Assembly: GCA_963920705.1 (NCBI GenBank)
Contig: OY987233.1
Location: forward strand, 930,001-994,000
Source of the DNA: Odiellus spinosus
Lineage: Eukaryota > Arthropoda > Arachnida > Opiliones > Phalangiidae
DNA: 64,000 nucleotides
Direction: 5' to 3'
The notes below the pieces were generated by a model. That model made no database searches. It was given only the letters and a program-made list of their open reading frames with translations, and was not told the DNA's origin. Shown here one piece after another: positions 12,764-25,200 of the stretch (positions within the stretch are counted from its first letter, which is position 1; the number at the start of each line of letters is the position of its first letter). Both the position numbers and the translations under genes were made by a program.

Positions 12764-13887
12764 GGGAAATTTGTTGATTTATTCTTGGGAAATTTGTGGA
12801 TTTATAATTGGGAAATTTGTGGATTTATATTTGGGAAATTTGTGGATCTACACTTGGGAAATTTGGTGATCTACACTTGGAAAATTTGTGGATCTACACT
12901 TGGGAAATTTGTGGATCTACACTTGGGAAATTTGTGGATCTACACTTGGGAAATTTGTGGATTTATACTTGGGAAATTTGTGGATTTATACTTGGGAAAT
13001 TTGTGGATTTATTCTTGGGAAATTTGTGGATTTATACTTAGGAAATTTGTGGATTTATATTTGGGAAATTTGTGGATTTATACTTGGGAAATTTGTGGAT
13101 CTACACTTGGGAAATTTGTGGTTCTACTCTTGCAAATTTGTGGATCTACACTTTGAAAATTTGTGGATATACACTTGGGAAATTTGTGGATCTACACTTG
13201 GGAAATTTGTGGATCTACACTTGGGAAATTTGTGGATCAACACTTGGGAAATTTTTGGATCTACATTTGGGAAATTTGGGGATCTACACTTGGGAAATTT
13301 GTGGATTTATACTTGGCAAATTTTGGGATTTATACTTGGGAAATTTGTGGATTTATACTTGGGAAATTTGTGGATTTATAATTGGGAAATTTGTGGATTT
13401 ATAATTGGGATATTTGTGGATTTATATTTGGGAAATTTGTGGATCTACACTTGGGAAATTTGTGGATTTACTCTTGCCAATTTGTGGATCTACACTTGGC
13501 AAATTTGTGGATCTACACTTGGCAAATTTGTGGATCTACACTTTGCAAATTTGTGGATATACACTTGGGAAATTTGTGGATCTACACTTGGCAAATTTGT
13601 GGGTCTACACTTTGCAAATTTGTGGATCTACACTTGGGAAATTTGTGGATCTACACTTGCGAAATTTTTGGATCTACACTTGGGAAATTTTAGGATCTAC
13701 ACTTGGGAAATTTTAGGATCTACACTAGGGAAATTTGTTAATCTACACTTGGGAAATATGTGGATCTACTCTTGGGAAATTTGTGGATCTACACTTGGGA
13801 AATTTGTGGATCTACACTTGGGAAATTTGTGGATCTATACAAAGGGAAATTTGTGGATCTATACAAAGGGAAATTTGTGGATCTATA
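12764..13887. repeat. 1,124-bp HOR duplication, second copy
   Basis: This is the second copy of the 11.64-12.76 kb unit. The match holds to about 13.6 kb, after which the sequence moves into TTTTAGGATC monomers and the cassette at 13,829. The nominal end is given by the offset and not by a visible breakpoint. Confidence 0.65.
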
Positions 13888-14002
13888 CAAAGCAAAATTT
13901 GGATCTATACTTGGAAAATTTGTGGATTTATTCTTATAAAATTTGGGGATATATGCTTGGAAATTTGTTGATCTATACTTGTTAAATATGTGTATCTACA
14001 CT
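13829..14002. repeat. Diverged ACAAAG cassette, two-unit variant (copy 3)
   Basis: ACAAAGCAAAATTTGG starts at 13887, preceded by two ACAAAGGG monomers. It differs from the copy at 8,435 by AAATTTGGGG where that one has AAATTTTAGG. The distance to the next cassette is again 1,079 bp, as for copies 1 and 2. Confidence 0.88.
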
Positions 14003-14931
14003 TGGGAAATTTGTGGATCTACACTTGCGAAATTTGTGGATCTACACTTGGGAAATTTGCGGATTTATACTTGGGAAATTTGTGTATTTATACTTGGGAA
14101 ATTTGTGGATTTATGCTTAGGAAATTTGTGGATTTATACTTAGGAAATTTGTGGATTTATATTTGGGAGATTTTTGGATTTATACTTGGGAAATTTGTGG
14201 ACTTATACTTGGGAAATTTGTGGATTTACACTTGGCAAATTTGTGTATCTACACTTGGCAAATTTGTGGATCTACACTTGGCAAATTTGTGGATCTACAC
14301 TTGGGAAATTTGTGGAACTACACTTGGAAAATTTGTGGATCTACACTTGGGAAATTTGTGGATCTACTCTTGGGAAATTTGTGGATCTACTCTTGGGAAA
14401 TTTGTGGATCTACACTAGGGAAATTTGTGGATCTACACTTGGGAAATTTGTGGATCTACACTTGGGAAATTTGTGGATCTCACTTGGGAAATTTGGGGAT
14501 TTATACTTGGGAAATTTGTAGATTTATACTTGGGAAATTTGTGGACTTATAATTGGGAAATTTGTGGATTTATATTTGGGAAATTTGTGGATCTACACTT
14601 GGGAAATTTGTGGATCTACACTTGGGAAATTTGTGGATCTACACTTGGGAAATTTGTGGATCTACACTTGGGAAATTTTTGGATCTACACTTGGGAAATT
14701 TGTGGATCTACACTTGGGAAATTTGTGGATCTACACTTGGGAAATTTTTGGATCTTCACTTGGGAAATTTGTGGATCTAAACTTGGGAAATTTGTGGATC
14801 TACACTTGGGAAATTTGTGGATCTACACTTGGGAAATTTGTGGATCTACTCTTTGGAAATTTGTGGATCTACACTAGGGAAATTTGTGGATCAACACTTG
14901 GGAAATTTGTGGATCTACACTTGGGAAATTT

Positions 14932-15094
14932 GTGGATCTATACAAAGGGAAATTTGTGGATCTATACAAAGCAAAATTTGGATCTAAACTTGGAAAAATT
15001 GTGGATTTATTCTTGGAAAATTTGGGGATATATGCTTGGAAATTTGTTGATCTATACTTGGGAATTATGTGTATATATACTTGGGATTTTTGTG
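14932..15094. repeat. Diverged ACAAAG cassette, one-unit variant (copy 4)
   Basis: ACAAAGCAAAATTTGG starts at 14966. This cassette belongs to the 550-bp duplicated unit that follows. A 93-codon minus-strand open frame at 14,874-15,155 overlaps it and is treated as spurious. Confidence 0.88.
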
Positions 15095-15481
15095 GATCTA
15101 CACTTGGGAAATTTGTGGATCTACACTTGCAAATTTGTGGATCTACACTCGGCAAATGTGTGGATCTACACTTTGCAAATTTGTGGATCTACACTTTGGA
15201 AATTTGTGGATTAACACTTGGCAAATTTGTGGATCTACACTTGGGAAATTTGTGGATCTACACTTGGGAAATTTGTGGATCTACACTTGGAAAATTTGTG
15301 GATCTACACTTGGGAAATTTGTGGATCTACACTTGGGAAATTTGTGGATCTACACTTGGGAAATTTTTGGATCTACACTTGGGAAATTTGTGGATCTACA
15401 CTTGGGAAATTTGTGGATCTACACTTGGGAAATTTTTGGATCTACACTAGGGAAATTTGTGGATCTACACTTGGGAAATTT
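14932..15481. repeat. 550-bp tandem duplication, first copy
   Basis: This copy matches 15,482 onward at 550 bp (24 monomers minus 2), including the cassette, ACACTCGGC and GGATTAACAC. The visible difference is TTGGCAAATGTGTGG near 15,155 versus TTGGCAAATTTGTGG near 15,705. Confidence 0.87.
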
Positions 15482-15644
15482 GTGGATCTATACAAAGGGA
15501 AATTTGTGGATCTATACAAAGCAAAATTTGGATCTAAACTTGGAAAAATTGTGGATTTATTCTTGGAAAATTTGGGGATATATGCTTGGAAATTTGTTGA
15601 TCTATACTTGGGAATTATGTGTATATATACTTGGGATTTTTGTG
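15482..15644. repeat. Diverged ACAAAG cassette, one-unit variant (copy 5)
   Basis: ACAAAGCAAAATTTGG starts at 15516, exactly 550 bp from copy 4. An 87-codon minus-strand open frame (15,442-15,705) is a by-product of the cassette's irregular monomer lengths. Confidence 0.88.
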
Positions 15645-16031
15645 GATCTACACTTGGGAAATTTGTGGATCTACACTTGCAAATTTGTGGATCTACACTC
15701 GGCAAATTTGTGGATCTACACTTTGCAAATTTGTGGATCTACACTTTGGAAATTTGTGGATTAACACTTGGCAAATTTGTGGATCTACACTTGGGAAATT
15801 TGTGGATCTACACTTGGGAAATTTGTGGATCTACACTTGGAAAATTTGTGGATCTACACTTGGGAAATTTGTGGATCTACACTTGGGAAATTTGTGGATC
15901 TACACTTGGGAAATTTTTGGATCTACACTTGGGAAATTTGTGGATCTACACTTGGGAAATTTGTGGATCTACACTTGGGAAATTTTTGGATCTACACTTG
16001 GGAAATTTTTGGATCTACACTTGGGAAATTT
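15482..16031. repeat. 550-bp tandem duplication, second copy
   Basis: This is the second copy of the 550-bp unit. It agrees with the first until about 15,985, where the first copy has CTAGGG leading into the next cassette and this one continues with class A monomers. Confidence 0.85.
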
Positions 16032-16836
16032 GTGGATCTACACTTGGGAAATTTGTGGATCTACACTTGGGAAATTTGTGGATCTACACTTGGGAAATTT
16101 GTTGATCTACACTTGCGAAATTTGTGGATCTACTCTTGGGAAATTTGTGGATCTACACTAAAGAAATTTGTGGATCTACACTTGGGAAATTTTTGGATCT
16201 TCACTTGGGAAATTTTTGGATCTTCACTTGGGAAATTTGTGGATCTACACTTGGGAAATTTGTGGATTTATACTTGGGAAATTTGTGGATTTATACTTGG
16301 GAAATTTGTGGATTTATACTTAGGAAATTTGTGGATTTACACTTGGCAAATTTATGGATCTACACTTGGTAAATTTGTGGATCTACACTTGGCAAATTTG
16401 TGGATCTAAACTTGGCAAATTTGTGGATCTACACTTGGAAAATTTGTGGTACTACACTTGGCAAATTTGTGGATCTACACTTGGGAAATTTGTGGATCTA
16501 CACTTGGCAAATTTGTTTATCTACACTTTGCGAATTTGTGGATCTACACTTGGGAAATTTGTGGATCTACACTTGGAAAATTTGTGGGTCTACACTTGGG
16601 AAATTTGTGGATCTACACTTGGGAAATTTTTGGATCTACACTTGGAAAATTTGTGGATCTACACTTGGGAAATTTTTGGATCTACACTTGGGAAATTTGT
16701 GGATCTACACTTGGGAAATTTGTGGATCTACACTTGGGAAATTTGTGGATCTACTCTTGGGAAATTTGTGGATCTACACTAGGGAAATTTGTGGATCTAC
16801 ACTTGGGAAATTTGTGGATCTACACTTGGGAAATTT

Positions 16837-16976
16837 GTGGATCTATACAAAGCAAAATTTGGATTTATACTTGGAAAATTTGTGGATCTATTCTTGGAAA
16901 ATTTGGGGATATATGCTTGGAAATTTGTTGACCTATACTTGGGAAATATGTGTATCTATACTTGGGATTTTTGTGG
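16837..16976. repeat. Diverged ACAAAG cassette, zero-unit variant (copy 6)
   Basis: ACAAAGCAAAATTTGG at 16847 follows an ordinary class A monomer directly. The downstream part reads GATCTATTCTTGG, ATATATGCTTGG, TTGTTGACCTATAC and GTGTATCTATAC. GACC replaces GATC of the other variants and is shared by all ten zero-unit copies. Confidence 0.88.
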
Positions 16977-17599
16977 ATCTACACTTGGGAAATTTGTGGA
17001 TCTACACTTGGGAAATTTGTGGATCTACACTTGGGAAATTTGTTGATCTACACTTGGGAAATTTTTGGATCTACACTTGGGAAATTTGTGGATCTACACT
17101 TGGGAAATTTTTGGATCTTCACTTGGGAAATTTGTGGATCTACACTTGGGAAATTTGTGGATCTACACTTGGGAAATTTGTGGATCTACACTTGGAAAAT
17201 TTGTGGATCTACACTTGGAAAATTTGTGGATCTACACTTGGGAAATTTGTGGATCTACACTTGGGAAATTTGTTGATCTACACTTGGGAAATTTTTGGAT
17301 CTACACTTGGGAAATTTGTGGATCTACACTTGGGAAATTTTTGGATCTTCACTTGGGAAATTTGTGGATCTACACTTGGGAAATTTGTGGATCTACACTT
17401 GGGAAATTTGTGGATCTACACTTGGGAAATTTGTGGATCTACACTTGGGAAATTTGTGGATCTACACTTGGAAAATTTGTGGATCTACACTTGGGAAATT
17501 TGTGGATCTACACTTGGGAAATTTGTGGATCTACACTTGGGAAATTTTTGGATCTACACTTGGGAAATTTGTGGATCTACACTTGGGAAATTTTTGGAT

Positions 17600-18526
17600 C
17601 TTCACTTGGGAAATTTGTGGATCTACACTTGGGAAATTTGTGGATCTACACTTGGGAAATTTGTTGATCTACACTTGCGAAATTTGTGGATCTACTCTTG
17701 GGAAATTTGTGGATCTACACTAAAGAAATTTGTGGATCTACACTTGGGAAATTTTTGGATCTTCACTTGGGAAATTTGTGGATCTACACTTGGGAAATTT
17801 GTGGATTTATACTTGGGAAATTTGTGGATTTATACTTGGGAAATTTGTGGATTTATACTTAGGAAATTTGTGGATTTACACTTGGCAAATTTATGGATCT
17901 ACACTTGGTAAATTTGTGGATCTACACTTGGCAAATTTGTGGATCTAAACTTGGCAAATTTGTGGATCTACACTTGGAAAATTTGTGGTACTACACTTGG
18001 CAAATTTGTGGATCTACACTTGGGAAATTTGTGGATCTACACTTGGCAAATTTGTTTATCTACACTTTGCGAATTTGTGGATCTACACTTGGGAAATTTG
18101 TGGATCTACACTTGGAAAATTTGTGGGTCTACACTTGGGAAATTTGTGGATCTACACTTGGGAAATTTTTGGATCTACACTTGGAAAATTTGTGGATCTA
18201 CACTTGGGAAATTTTTGGATCTACACTTGGGAAATTTGTGGATCTACACTTGGGAAATTTGTGGATCTACACTTGGGAAATTTGTGGATCTACTCTTGGG
18301 AAATTTGTGGATCTACACTAGGGAAATTTGTGGATCTACACTTGGGAAATTTGTGGATCTACACTTGGGAAATTTGTGGATCTATACAAAGCAAAATTTG
18401 GATTTATACTTGGAAAATTTGTGGATCTATTCTTGGAAAATTTGGGGATATATGCTTGGAAATTTGTTGACCTATACTTGGGAAATATGTGTATCTATAC
18501 TTGGGATTTTTGTGGATCTACACTTG
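17600..18526. repeat. Second copy of a 0.95-kb segment (first copy about 16.04-16.99 kb)
   Basis: The offset is 1,539 bp (67 monomers minus 2) from about 16.2 kb on: 16,354/17,893, 16,400/17,939 and cassette 16,847/18,386. Upstream of a doubled GGATCTTCAC monomer in the first copy, the offset is 1,562 bp, i.e. one more monomer. The match ends near 16,987/18,526, where TTGGG becomes TTGGC. Confidence 0.82.
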
Positions 18527-19187
18527 GCAAATTTTTGGATCTACACTTTGCAAATTTGTGTATCTACACTTGGGAAATTTGTGGATCTACACTTGCAAAT
18601 TTGTGGATCTACACTTGGCAAATTTGTGGATCTACACTTGGGAAATTTGTGGATCTACACTTGGGAAATTTGTGGATCTACACTTGGGAAATTTGTGGAT
18701 CTACACTTGGGAAATTTATGGATCTACACTTGGGAAATTTGTGGATCTACACTTGGGAAATTTTTGGATCTACACTTGGGAAATTTGTGGATCTACACTT
18801 GGGAAATTTGTGGATTTATACTTGGGAAATTTGGGGATTTATACTTGGGAAATATGTGTATATATACTTGGGATATTTGTGGATCTACACTTGGCAAATT
18901 TGTGGATCTACACTTGGGAAATTTGTGTATCTACACTTGCAAATTTGAGGATTTACACTTGGCAAATTTGTGGATCTACACTTGGGAAATTTGTGGATCT
19001 ATAATTTGCAAATTTGTGGATATACACTTGGGAAATTTGTGGATCTACACTTGGCAAATTTGTGGATCTACACTTTGTTATTTTGTGGATCTACACTTGG
19101 AAAATTTGTGGATCTACACTTGGGAAATTTGTGGATCTACACTTGGGAAAATTGTGGATCTACTCTTGGGAAATTTGTGGATCTACA
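18318..19187. repeat. 870-bp tandem duplication, first copy
   Basis: The copy runs from one ACACTAGGG junction (18,317) to the next (19,187). It contains a cassette, GTGTATATATACTTGGG and ATTTTGTGG. The length equals 38 monomers minus 4. The homologous region at 41.3-42.2 kb has this unit only once. Confidence 0.86.
18376..18515. repeat. Diverged ACAAAG cassette, zero-unit variant (copy 7)
   Basis: ACAAAGCAAAATTTGG starts at 18386. The copy lies in the first unit of the 870-bp duplication and has the TTGTTGACC signature of the zero-unit variant. Confidence 0.88.
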
Positions 19188-20057
19188 CTAGGGAAATTTG
19201 TGGATCTACACTTGGGAAATTTGTGGATCTACACTTGGGAAATTTGTGGATCTATACAAAGCAAAATTTGGATTTATACTTGGAAAATTTGTGGATCTAT
19301 TCTTGGAAAATTTGGGGATATATGCTTGGAAATTTGTTGACCTATACTTGGGAAATATGTGTATCTATACTTGGGATTTTTGTGGATCTACACTTGGCAA
19401 ATTTTTGGATCTACACTTTGCAAATTTGTGTATCTACACTTGGGAAATTTGTGGATCTACACTTGCAAATTTGTGGATCTACACTTGGCAAATTTGTGGA
19501 TCTACACTTGGGAAATTTGTGGATCTACACTTGGGAAATTTGTGGATCTACACTTGGGAAATTTGTGGATCTACACTTGGGAAATTTATGGATCTACACT
19601 TGGGAAATTTGTGGATCTACACTTGGGAAATTTTTGGATCTACACTTGGGAAATTTGTGGATCTACACTTGGGAAATTTGTGGATTTATACTTGGGAAAT
19701 TTGGGGATTTATACTTGGGAAATATGTGTATATATACTTGGGATATTTGTGGATCTACACTTGGCAAATTTGTGGATCTACACTTGGGAAATTTGTGTAT
19801 CTACACTTGCAAATTTGAGGATTTACACTTGGCAAATTTGTGGATCTACACTTGGGAAATTTGTGGATCTATAATTTGCAAATTTGTGGATATACACTTG
19901 GGAAATTTGTGGATCTACACTTGGCAAATTTGTGGATCTACACTTTGTTATTTTGTGGATCTACACTTGGAAAATTTGTGGATCTACACTTGGGAAATTT
20001 GTGGATCTACACTTGGGAAAATTGTGGATCTACTCTTGGGAAATTTGTGGATCTACA
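19188..20057. repeat. 870-bp tandem duplication, second copy
   Basis: This copy matches the first throughout as far as I can follow. At its end CTAGGG is replaced by CTAGTA, which creates the SpeI site at 20057 and re-enters domain X. The junction suggests exchange between a CTAGGG monomer and a CTAGTA monomer, two members of the same subfamily (inference). Confidence 0.86.
19246..19385. repeat. Diverged ACAAAG cassette, zero-unit variant (copy 8)
   Basis: ACAAAGCAAAATTTGG starts at 19256, 870 bp after copy 7. It is 2,088 bp before the next cassette, the same spacing as 41,386 to 43,474. Confidence 0.88.
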
Positions 20058-21333
20058 CTAGTAAAATTTGTGGATCTACACTTGGGAAATTTGTGGATCT
20101 ACACTTGGGAAATTTGTGGATCTACACTTGGGAAATTTGTGGATCTACACTTGGGAAATTTGTGGATTTATACTTGGGAAATTTGTGGATTTATACTTGT
20201 GAAATTTGTGGATTTATAATTGGGAAATTTGTGGATTTATATTTGGGAAATTTGTTGATCTACACTTGGGAAATTTGTGGATCTACACTTGGGAAATTTG
20301 TGGATCTACACTTGGAAAATTTGTGGATCTACACTTGGGAAATTTGTGGATTTATACTTGGAAATTTGTGGATTTATTCTTGGGAAATTTGTGGATTTAT
20401 ACTTATGAAATTTGTGGATTTATATTTTGGAAATTTTTGGATTTATACTTGGGAAATTTGTGGACTTATACTTGGGAAATTTGTGGATTTATACTTAGGA
20501 AATTTGTGGATTTACACTTGGCAAATTTGTGGATCTACACTTGGCAAATTTGTGGATCTACACTTGGTAATTTTGCGGATCTACACTTGGAAAATTTGTG
20601 GATTTACACTTGGGAAATTTGTGGATCTACACTTGGGAAATTTGTGGATTTATACTTGGGAAATTTGTGGATTTATACTTGGGAAATTTGTGGATTTATA
20701 CTTGGGAAATTTGTAGATTTATACTTGGGAAATTTATGGATTTATATTTGGGAAATTTGTTTATTTATACTTGGAAAATTTGTGGATTTATACTTGGAAA
20801 ATTTGTGCATTTATACTTGGGAAATTTGTGGATTTATACTTGGGAAATTTGTGGATTTATACTTAGGAAATTTGTGGATTTACACTTGGCAAATTTATGG
20901 ATCTACACTTGGTAAATTTGTGGATCTACACTTGGCAAATTTGTGGATCTAAACTTGGCAAATTTGTGGATCTACACTTGGAAAATTTGTGGTACTACAC
21001 TTGGCAAATTTGTGGATCTACACTTGGGAAATTTGTGGATCTACACTTGGCAAATTTGTTTATCTACACTTTGCGAATTTGTGGATCTACACTTGGGAAA
21101 TTTGTGGATCTACACTTTTAAAATTTGTGGGTCTACACTTGGGAAATTTGTGGATCTACACTTGGGAAATTTTTGGATCTACACTTGGGAAATTTGTGGA
21201 TCTACACTTGGGAAATTTGTGGATCGACACTTGGGAAATTTGTGGATCTACTCTTGGGAAATTTGTGGATCTACACTAGGGAAATTTGTGGATCTACACT
21301 TGGGAAATTTGTGGATCTACACTTGGGAAATTT

Positions 21334-21473
21334 GTGGATCTATACAAAGCAAAATTTGGATTTATACTTGGAAAATTTGTGGATCTATTCTTGGAAAATT
21401 TGGGGATATATGCTTGGAAATTTGTTGACCTATACTTGGGAAATATGTGTATCTATACTTGGGATTTTTGTGG
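21334..21473. repeat. Diverged ACAAAG cassette, zero-unit variant (copy 9)
   Basis: ACAAAGCAAAATTTGG starts at 21344. The rare monomer GGATCGACAC lies at 21221 just upstream. It recurs upstream of the cassettes at 31,904, 38,836 and 43,474, tying these four together. Confidence 0.88.
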
Positions 21474-22013
21474 ATCTACACTTGGCAAATTTGTGGATCT
21501 ACACTTTGCAAATTTGTGTATCTACACTTGGGAAATTTGTGGATCTACACTTGCAAATTTGTGGATCTACACTTGGCAAATTTATGGATCTACACTTGGG
21601 AAATTTGTGGATCTACACTTGGGAAATTTGTGGATCTAGACTTGGGAAATTTGTGGATCTACACTTGGGAAATTTATGGATCTACACTTGGGAAATTTGT
21701 GGATCTACACTTGGGAAATTTGTGGATCTACACTTGGGAAATTTTTGGATCTACACTTGGGAAATTTGTGGATCTACACTTGGGAAATTTGTGGATTTAT
21801 ACTTGGGAAATTTGGGGATTTATACTTGGGAAATATGTGTATATATACTTGGGATTTTTGTGGATCTACACTTGGCAAATTTGTGGATCTACACTTTGCA
21901 AATTTGTGGATCTACACTTGGGAAATTTGTGTATCTACACTTGCAAATTTGAGGATTTACACTTGGCAAATTTGTGGATCTATTCTTTGCAAATTTGTGT
22001 ATCTACACTTGGG

Positions 22014-22220
22014 AAATTTGTGGATCTACACTTGGGAAATTTGTGGATCTACACTTGGGAAATTTGTGGATCTACACTTGGGAAATTTGTGGATCTACAC
22101 TTGGGAAATTTGTGGATCTACACTTGGGAAATTTGTGGATCTACACTTGGGAAATTTGTGGATCTACACTTGGGAAATTTGTGGATCTACACTTGGGAAA
22201 TTTGTGGATCTACACTTGGG
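22014..22220. repeat. Run of nine identical consensus monomers
   Basis: Nine uninterrupted perfect 23-bp class A monomers, with GATCTACAC at 22,023 and every 23 bp to 22,207. It is the longest homogeneous run I noticed, and it recurs near 44,144-44,350. It is a good reference for the consensus. Confidence 0.9.
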
Positions 22221-25200
22221 AAATTTGTGGATCTATAATTTGCAAATTTGTGGATATACACTTGGGAAATTTGTGGATCTACACTTGGCAAATTTGTGGA
22301 TCTACACTTTGTTATTTTGTGGATCTACACTTGGAAAATTTGTGGATCTACACTTGGGAAATTTGTGGATCTACACTTGGGAAATTTGTGGATCTACACT
22401 TGGGAAAATTGTGGATCTACTCTTGGGAAATTTGTGGATCTACACTAGTAAAATTTGTGGATCTACACTAGGGAAATTTGTGGATCTACACTTGGGAAAT
22501 TTGTGGATCTACACTTGGGAAATTTGTGGATTTATACTTGGGAAATTTGTGGATTTATACTTGTGAAATTTGTGGATTTATAATTGGGAAATTTGTGGAT
22601 TTATATTTGGGAAATTTGTGGATCTACACTTGGGAAATTTGTGGATCTACACTTGGAAAATTTGTGGATCTACACTTGGGAAATTTGTGGATTTATACTT
22701 GGAAATTTGTGGATTTATTCTTGGGAAATTTGTGGATTTATACTTATGAAATTTGTGGATTTATATTTTGGAAATTTTTGGATTTATACTTGGGAAATTT
22801 GTGGACTTATACTTGGGAAATTTGTGGATTTATACTTAGGAAATTTGTGGATTTACACTTGGCAAATTTTTGGATCTACACTTGGCAAATTTGTGGATCT
22901 ACACTTGGAAAATTTTTGGATCTACACTTGGGAAATTTGTGGATCTACACTTGGAAAATTTGTGGATCTACACTTGGGAAATTTGTGGATCTACACTTGG
23001 GAAATTTGTGGATCTACACTTGGGAAAATTGTGGATCTGCTCTTGGGAAATTTGTGGATCTACACTAGTAAAATTTGTGGATCTACACTTGGGAAATTTG
23101 TGGATCTACACTTGGGAAATTTGTTATTCTACACTTAGGAAATTTGTTTATTTATACTTGGGAAATTTGGGGATTTACACTTGGCAAATTTGTGGATCTA
23201 CACTTGGCAAATTTGTGGATCTACACTTGGCAAATTTGTGGATCTACACTTGGGAAATTTGTGGATTTACACTTGGGAAATTTGTGGATCTACTCTTGCA
23301 AATTTGTGGATCTACACTTGGCAAATTTGTGGATCTACACTTTGCAAATTTGTGGATATACACTTGGGAAATTTGTGGATCTACACTTGGCAAATTTGTG
23401 GGTCTACACTTTGTAAATTTGTGGATCTACACTTGGAAAATTTGTGGATCTACACTTGGGAAATTTGTGGATCTACACTTGGGAAATTTGTGGATCTACA
23501 CTTGGGAAAATTGTGGATCTACTCTTGGGAAATTTGTGGATCTACACTAGTAAAATTTGTGGATCTACACTTGGGAAATTTGTGGATCTACACTTGGGAA
23601 ATTTGTGGATCTACACTTGGGAAATTTGTGGATTTATACTTGGCAAATTTGGGGATTTATACTTGGGAAATTTGTGGATTTATACTTGTGAAATTTGTGG
23701 ATTTATAATTGGGAAATTTGATAATTTATATTTGGGAAATTTGTGGATCTACACTTGGGAAATTTGTGGATCTACACTTGGGAAATGTGTGGATCTACAC
23801 TTGGAAAATTTATGGATCTACACTTGGGAAATTTGTGGATCTACACTTGCGAAATTTGTGGATCTACACTTGGGAAATTTGTGGATCTACACTTGGGAAA
23901 TTTGTGGATTTATACTTGGGAAATTTGTGGATTTATACTTGGAAATTTGTGGATTTATTCTTGGGAAATTTGTGGATTTATACTTAGGAAATTTGTGGAT
24001 TTATATTTGGGAAATTTGTGGATCTACACTTGGGAAATTTGTGGATCTACTCTTGCAAATTTGTGGATCTACACTTGGCAAATTTGTGGATCTACACTTT
24101 GCAAATTTGTGGATCTACACTTGGGAAATTTGTGGATCTACACTTGGGAAAATTGTGGATCTACTCTTGGGAAATTTGTGGATCTACACTAGTAAAATTT
24201 GTGGATCTACACTTGGGAAATTTGTGGATCTACACTTGGGAAATTTGTGGATCTACACTTGGGAAATTTGTGGATTTATACTTGGCAAATTTGGGGATTT
24301 ATACTTGGGAAATTTGTGGATTTATACTTGTGAAATTTGTGGATTTATAATTGGGAAATTTGTGAATTTATATTTGGGAAATTTGTGGATCTACACTTGG
24401 GAAATTTGTGGATCTACACTTGGGAAATGTGTGGATCTACACTTGGAAAATTTGTGGATCTACACTTGGGAAATTTGTGGATCTACACTTGGGAAATTTG
24501 TGGATCTACACTTGCGAAATTTGTGGATCTACACTTGGGAAATTTGTGGATCTACACTTGGGAAATTTGTGGATTTATACTTGGGAAATTTGTGGATTTA
24601 TACTTGGAAATTTGTGGATTTATTCTTGGGAAATTTGTGGATTTATACTTAGGAAATTTGTAGATTTATATTTGGGAAATTTGTGGATTTATACTTGGGA
24701 AATTTGTGGACTTATACTTGGGAAATTTGTGGATTTATACTTAGGAAATTTGTGGATTTACACTTGGCAAATTTGTTGATCTACACTTGGCAAATTTGTG
24801 GATCTACACTTTGCAAATTTGTGGATCTACACTTGGGAAATTTGTGGATCTACACTTTGCAAATTTGTGGATCTACACTTGGGAAATTTGTGGATCTACA
24901 CTTGGGAAATTTGTGGATCTACACTTGGGAAATTTGTGGATCTATAATTTGCAAATTTGTGGATATACACTTGGGAAATTTGTGGATCTACACTTGGCAA
25001 ATTTGTGGATCTACACTTTGTTAATTTGTGGATCTACACTTGGAAAATTTGTGGATCTACACTTGGGAAATTTGTGGATCTACACTTGGGAAATTTGTGG
25101 ATCTACACTTGGGAAAATTGTGGATCTACTCTTGGGAAATTTGTGGATCTACACTAGTAAAATTTGTGGATCTACACTTGGAAAATTTATGGATCTACAC

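Larger units (their letters stand above)
5300..15650. repeat. Domain Y-left: SpeI-free HORs with the TATAATTGGGATATTTG marker
   Basis: I see no ACTAGT between 3,998 and 20,056. Instead CTAGGG monomers and TATAATTGGGATATTTG occur; the GGGATATTTG part lies at 6223, 7095, 7944, 11296, 12283 and 13407. Spacings are 872, 849, 3,352, 987 and 1,124 bp. The domain holds five copies of the diverged ACAAAG cassette. Its parts recur at 49.4-58 kb with offsets of 43,223, 46,278 and 38,884 bp. Confidence 0.85.
15650..20056. repeat. Domain Z: class-A-rich, SpeI-free transition
   Basis: This stretch is mostly GATCTACAC monomers, with TTTTTGGATC and GGATCTTCAC variants and ACTAAAGAAATTTG at 16,157 and 17,719. 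Class B blocks are rare until 17.8 kb. It contains the first copies of the cassette variant that lacks any ACAAAGGG unit, which is then the only variant up to 43.6 kb. Confidence 0.75.

Noticed and set aside
18860-18880. TATA-box-like strings (GTGTATATATAC, TTTATAAT) as promoters
   Set aside because: They are recurrent monomer variants found dozens of times with no downstream gene; base composition alone explains them.
17939-20716. Long + strand open frames (up to 925 codons; also 635, 554, 543, 531 and 513) as repeat-protein genes
   Set aside because: Open frames exist in all three + frames at once over the same DNA. Segmental duplications and 22-bp monomers shift frame freely, starts are arbitrary, and no promoter, splice or terminal domain is seen. 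They follow from the stop-poor 23-bp unit.
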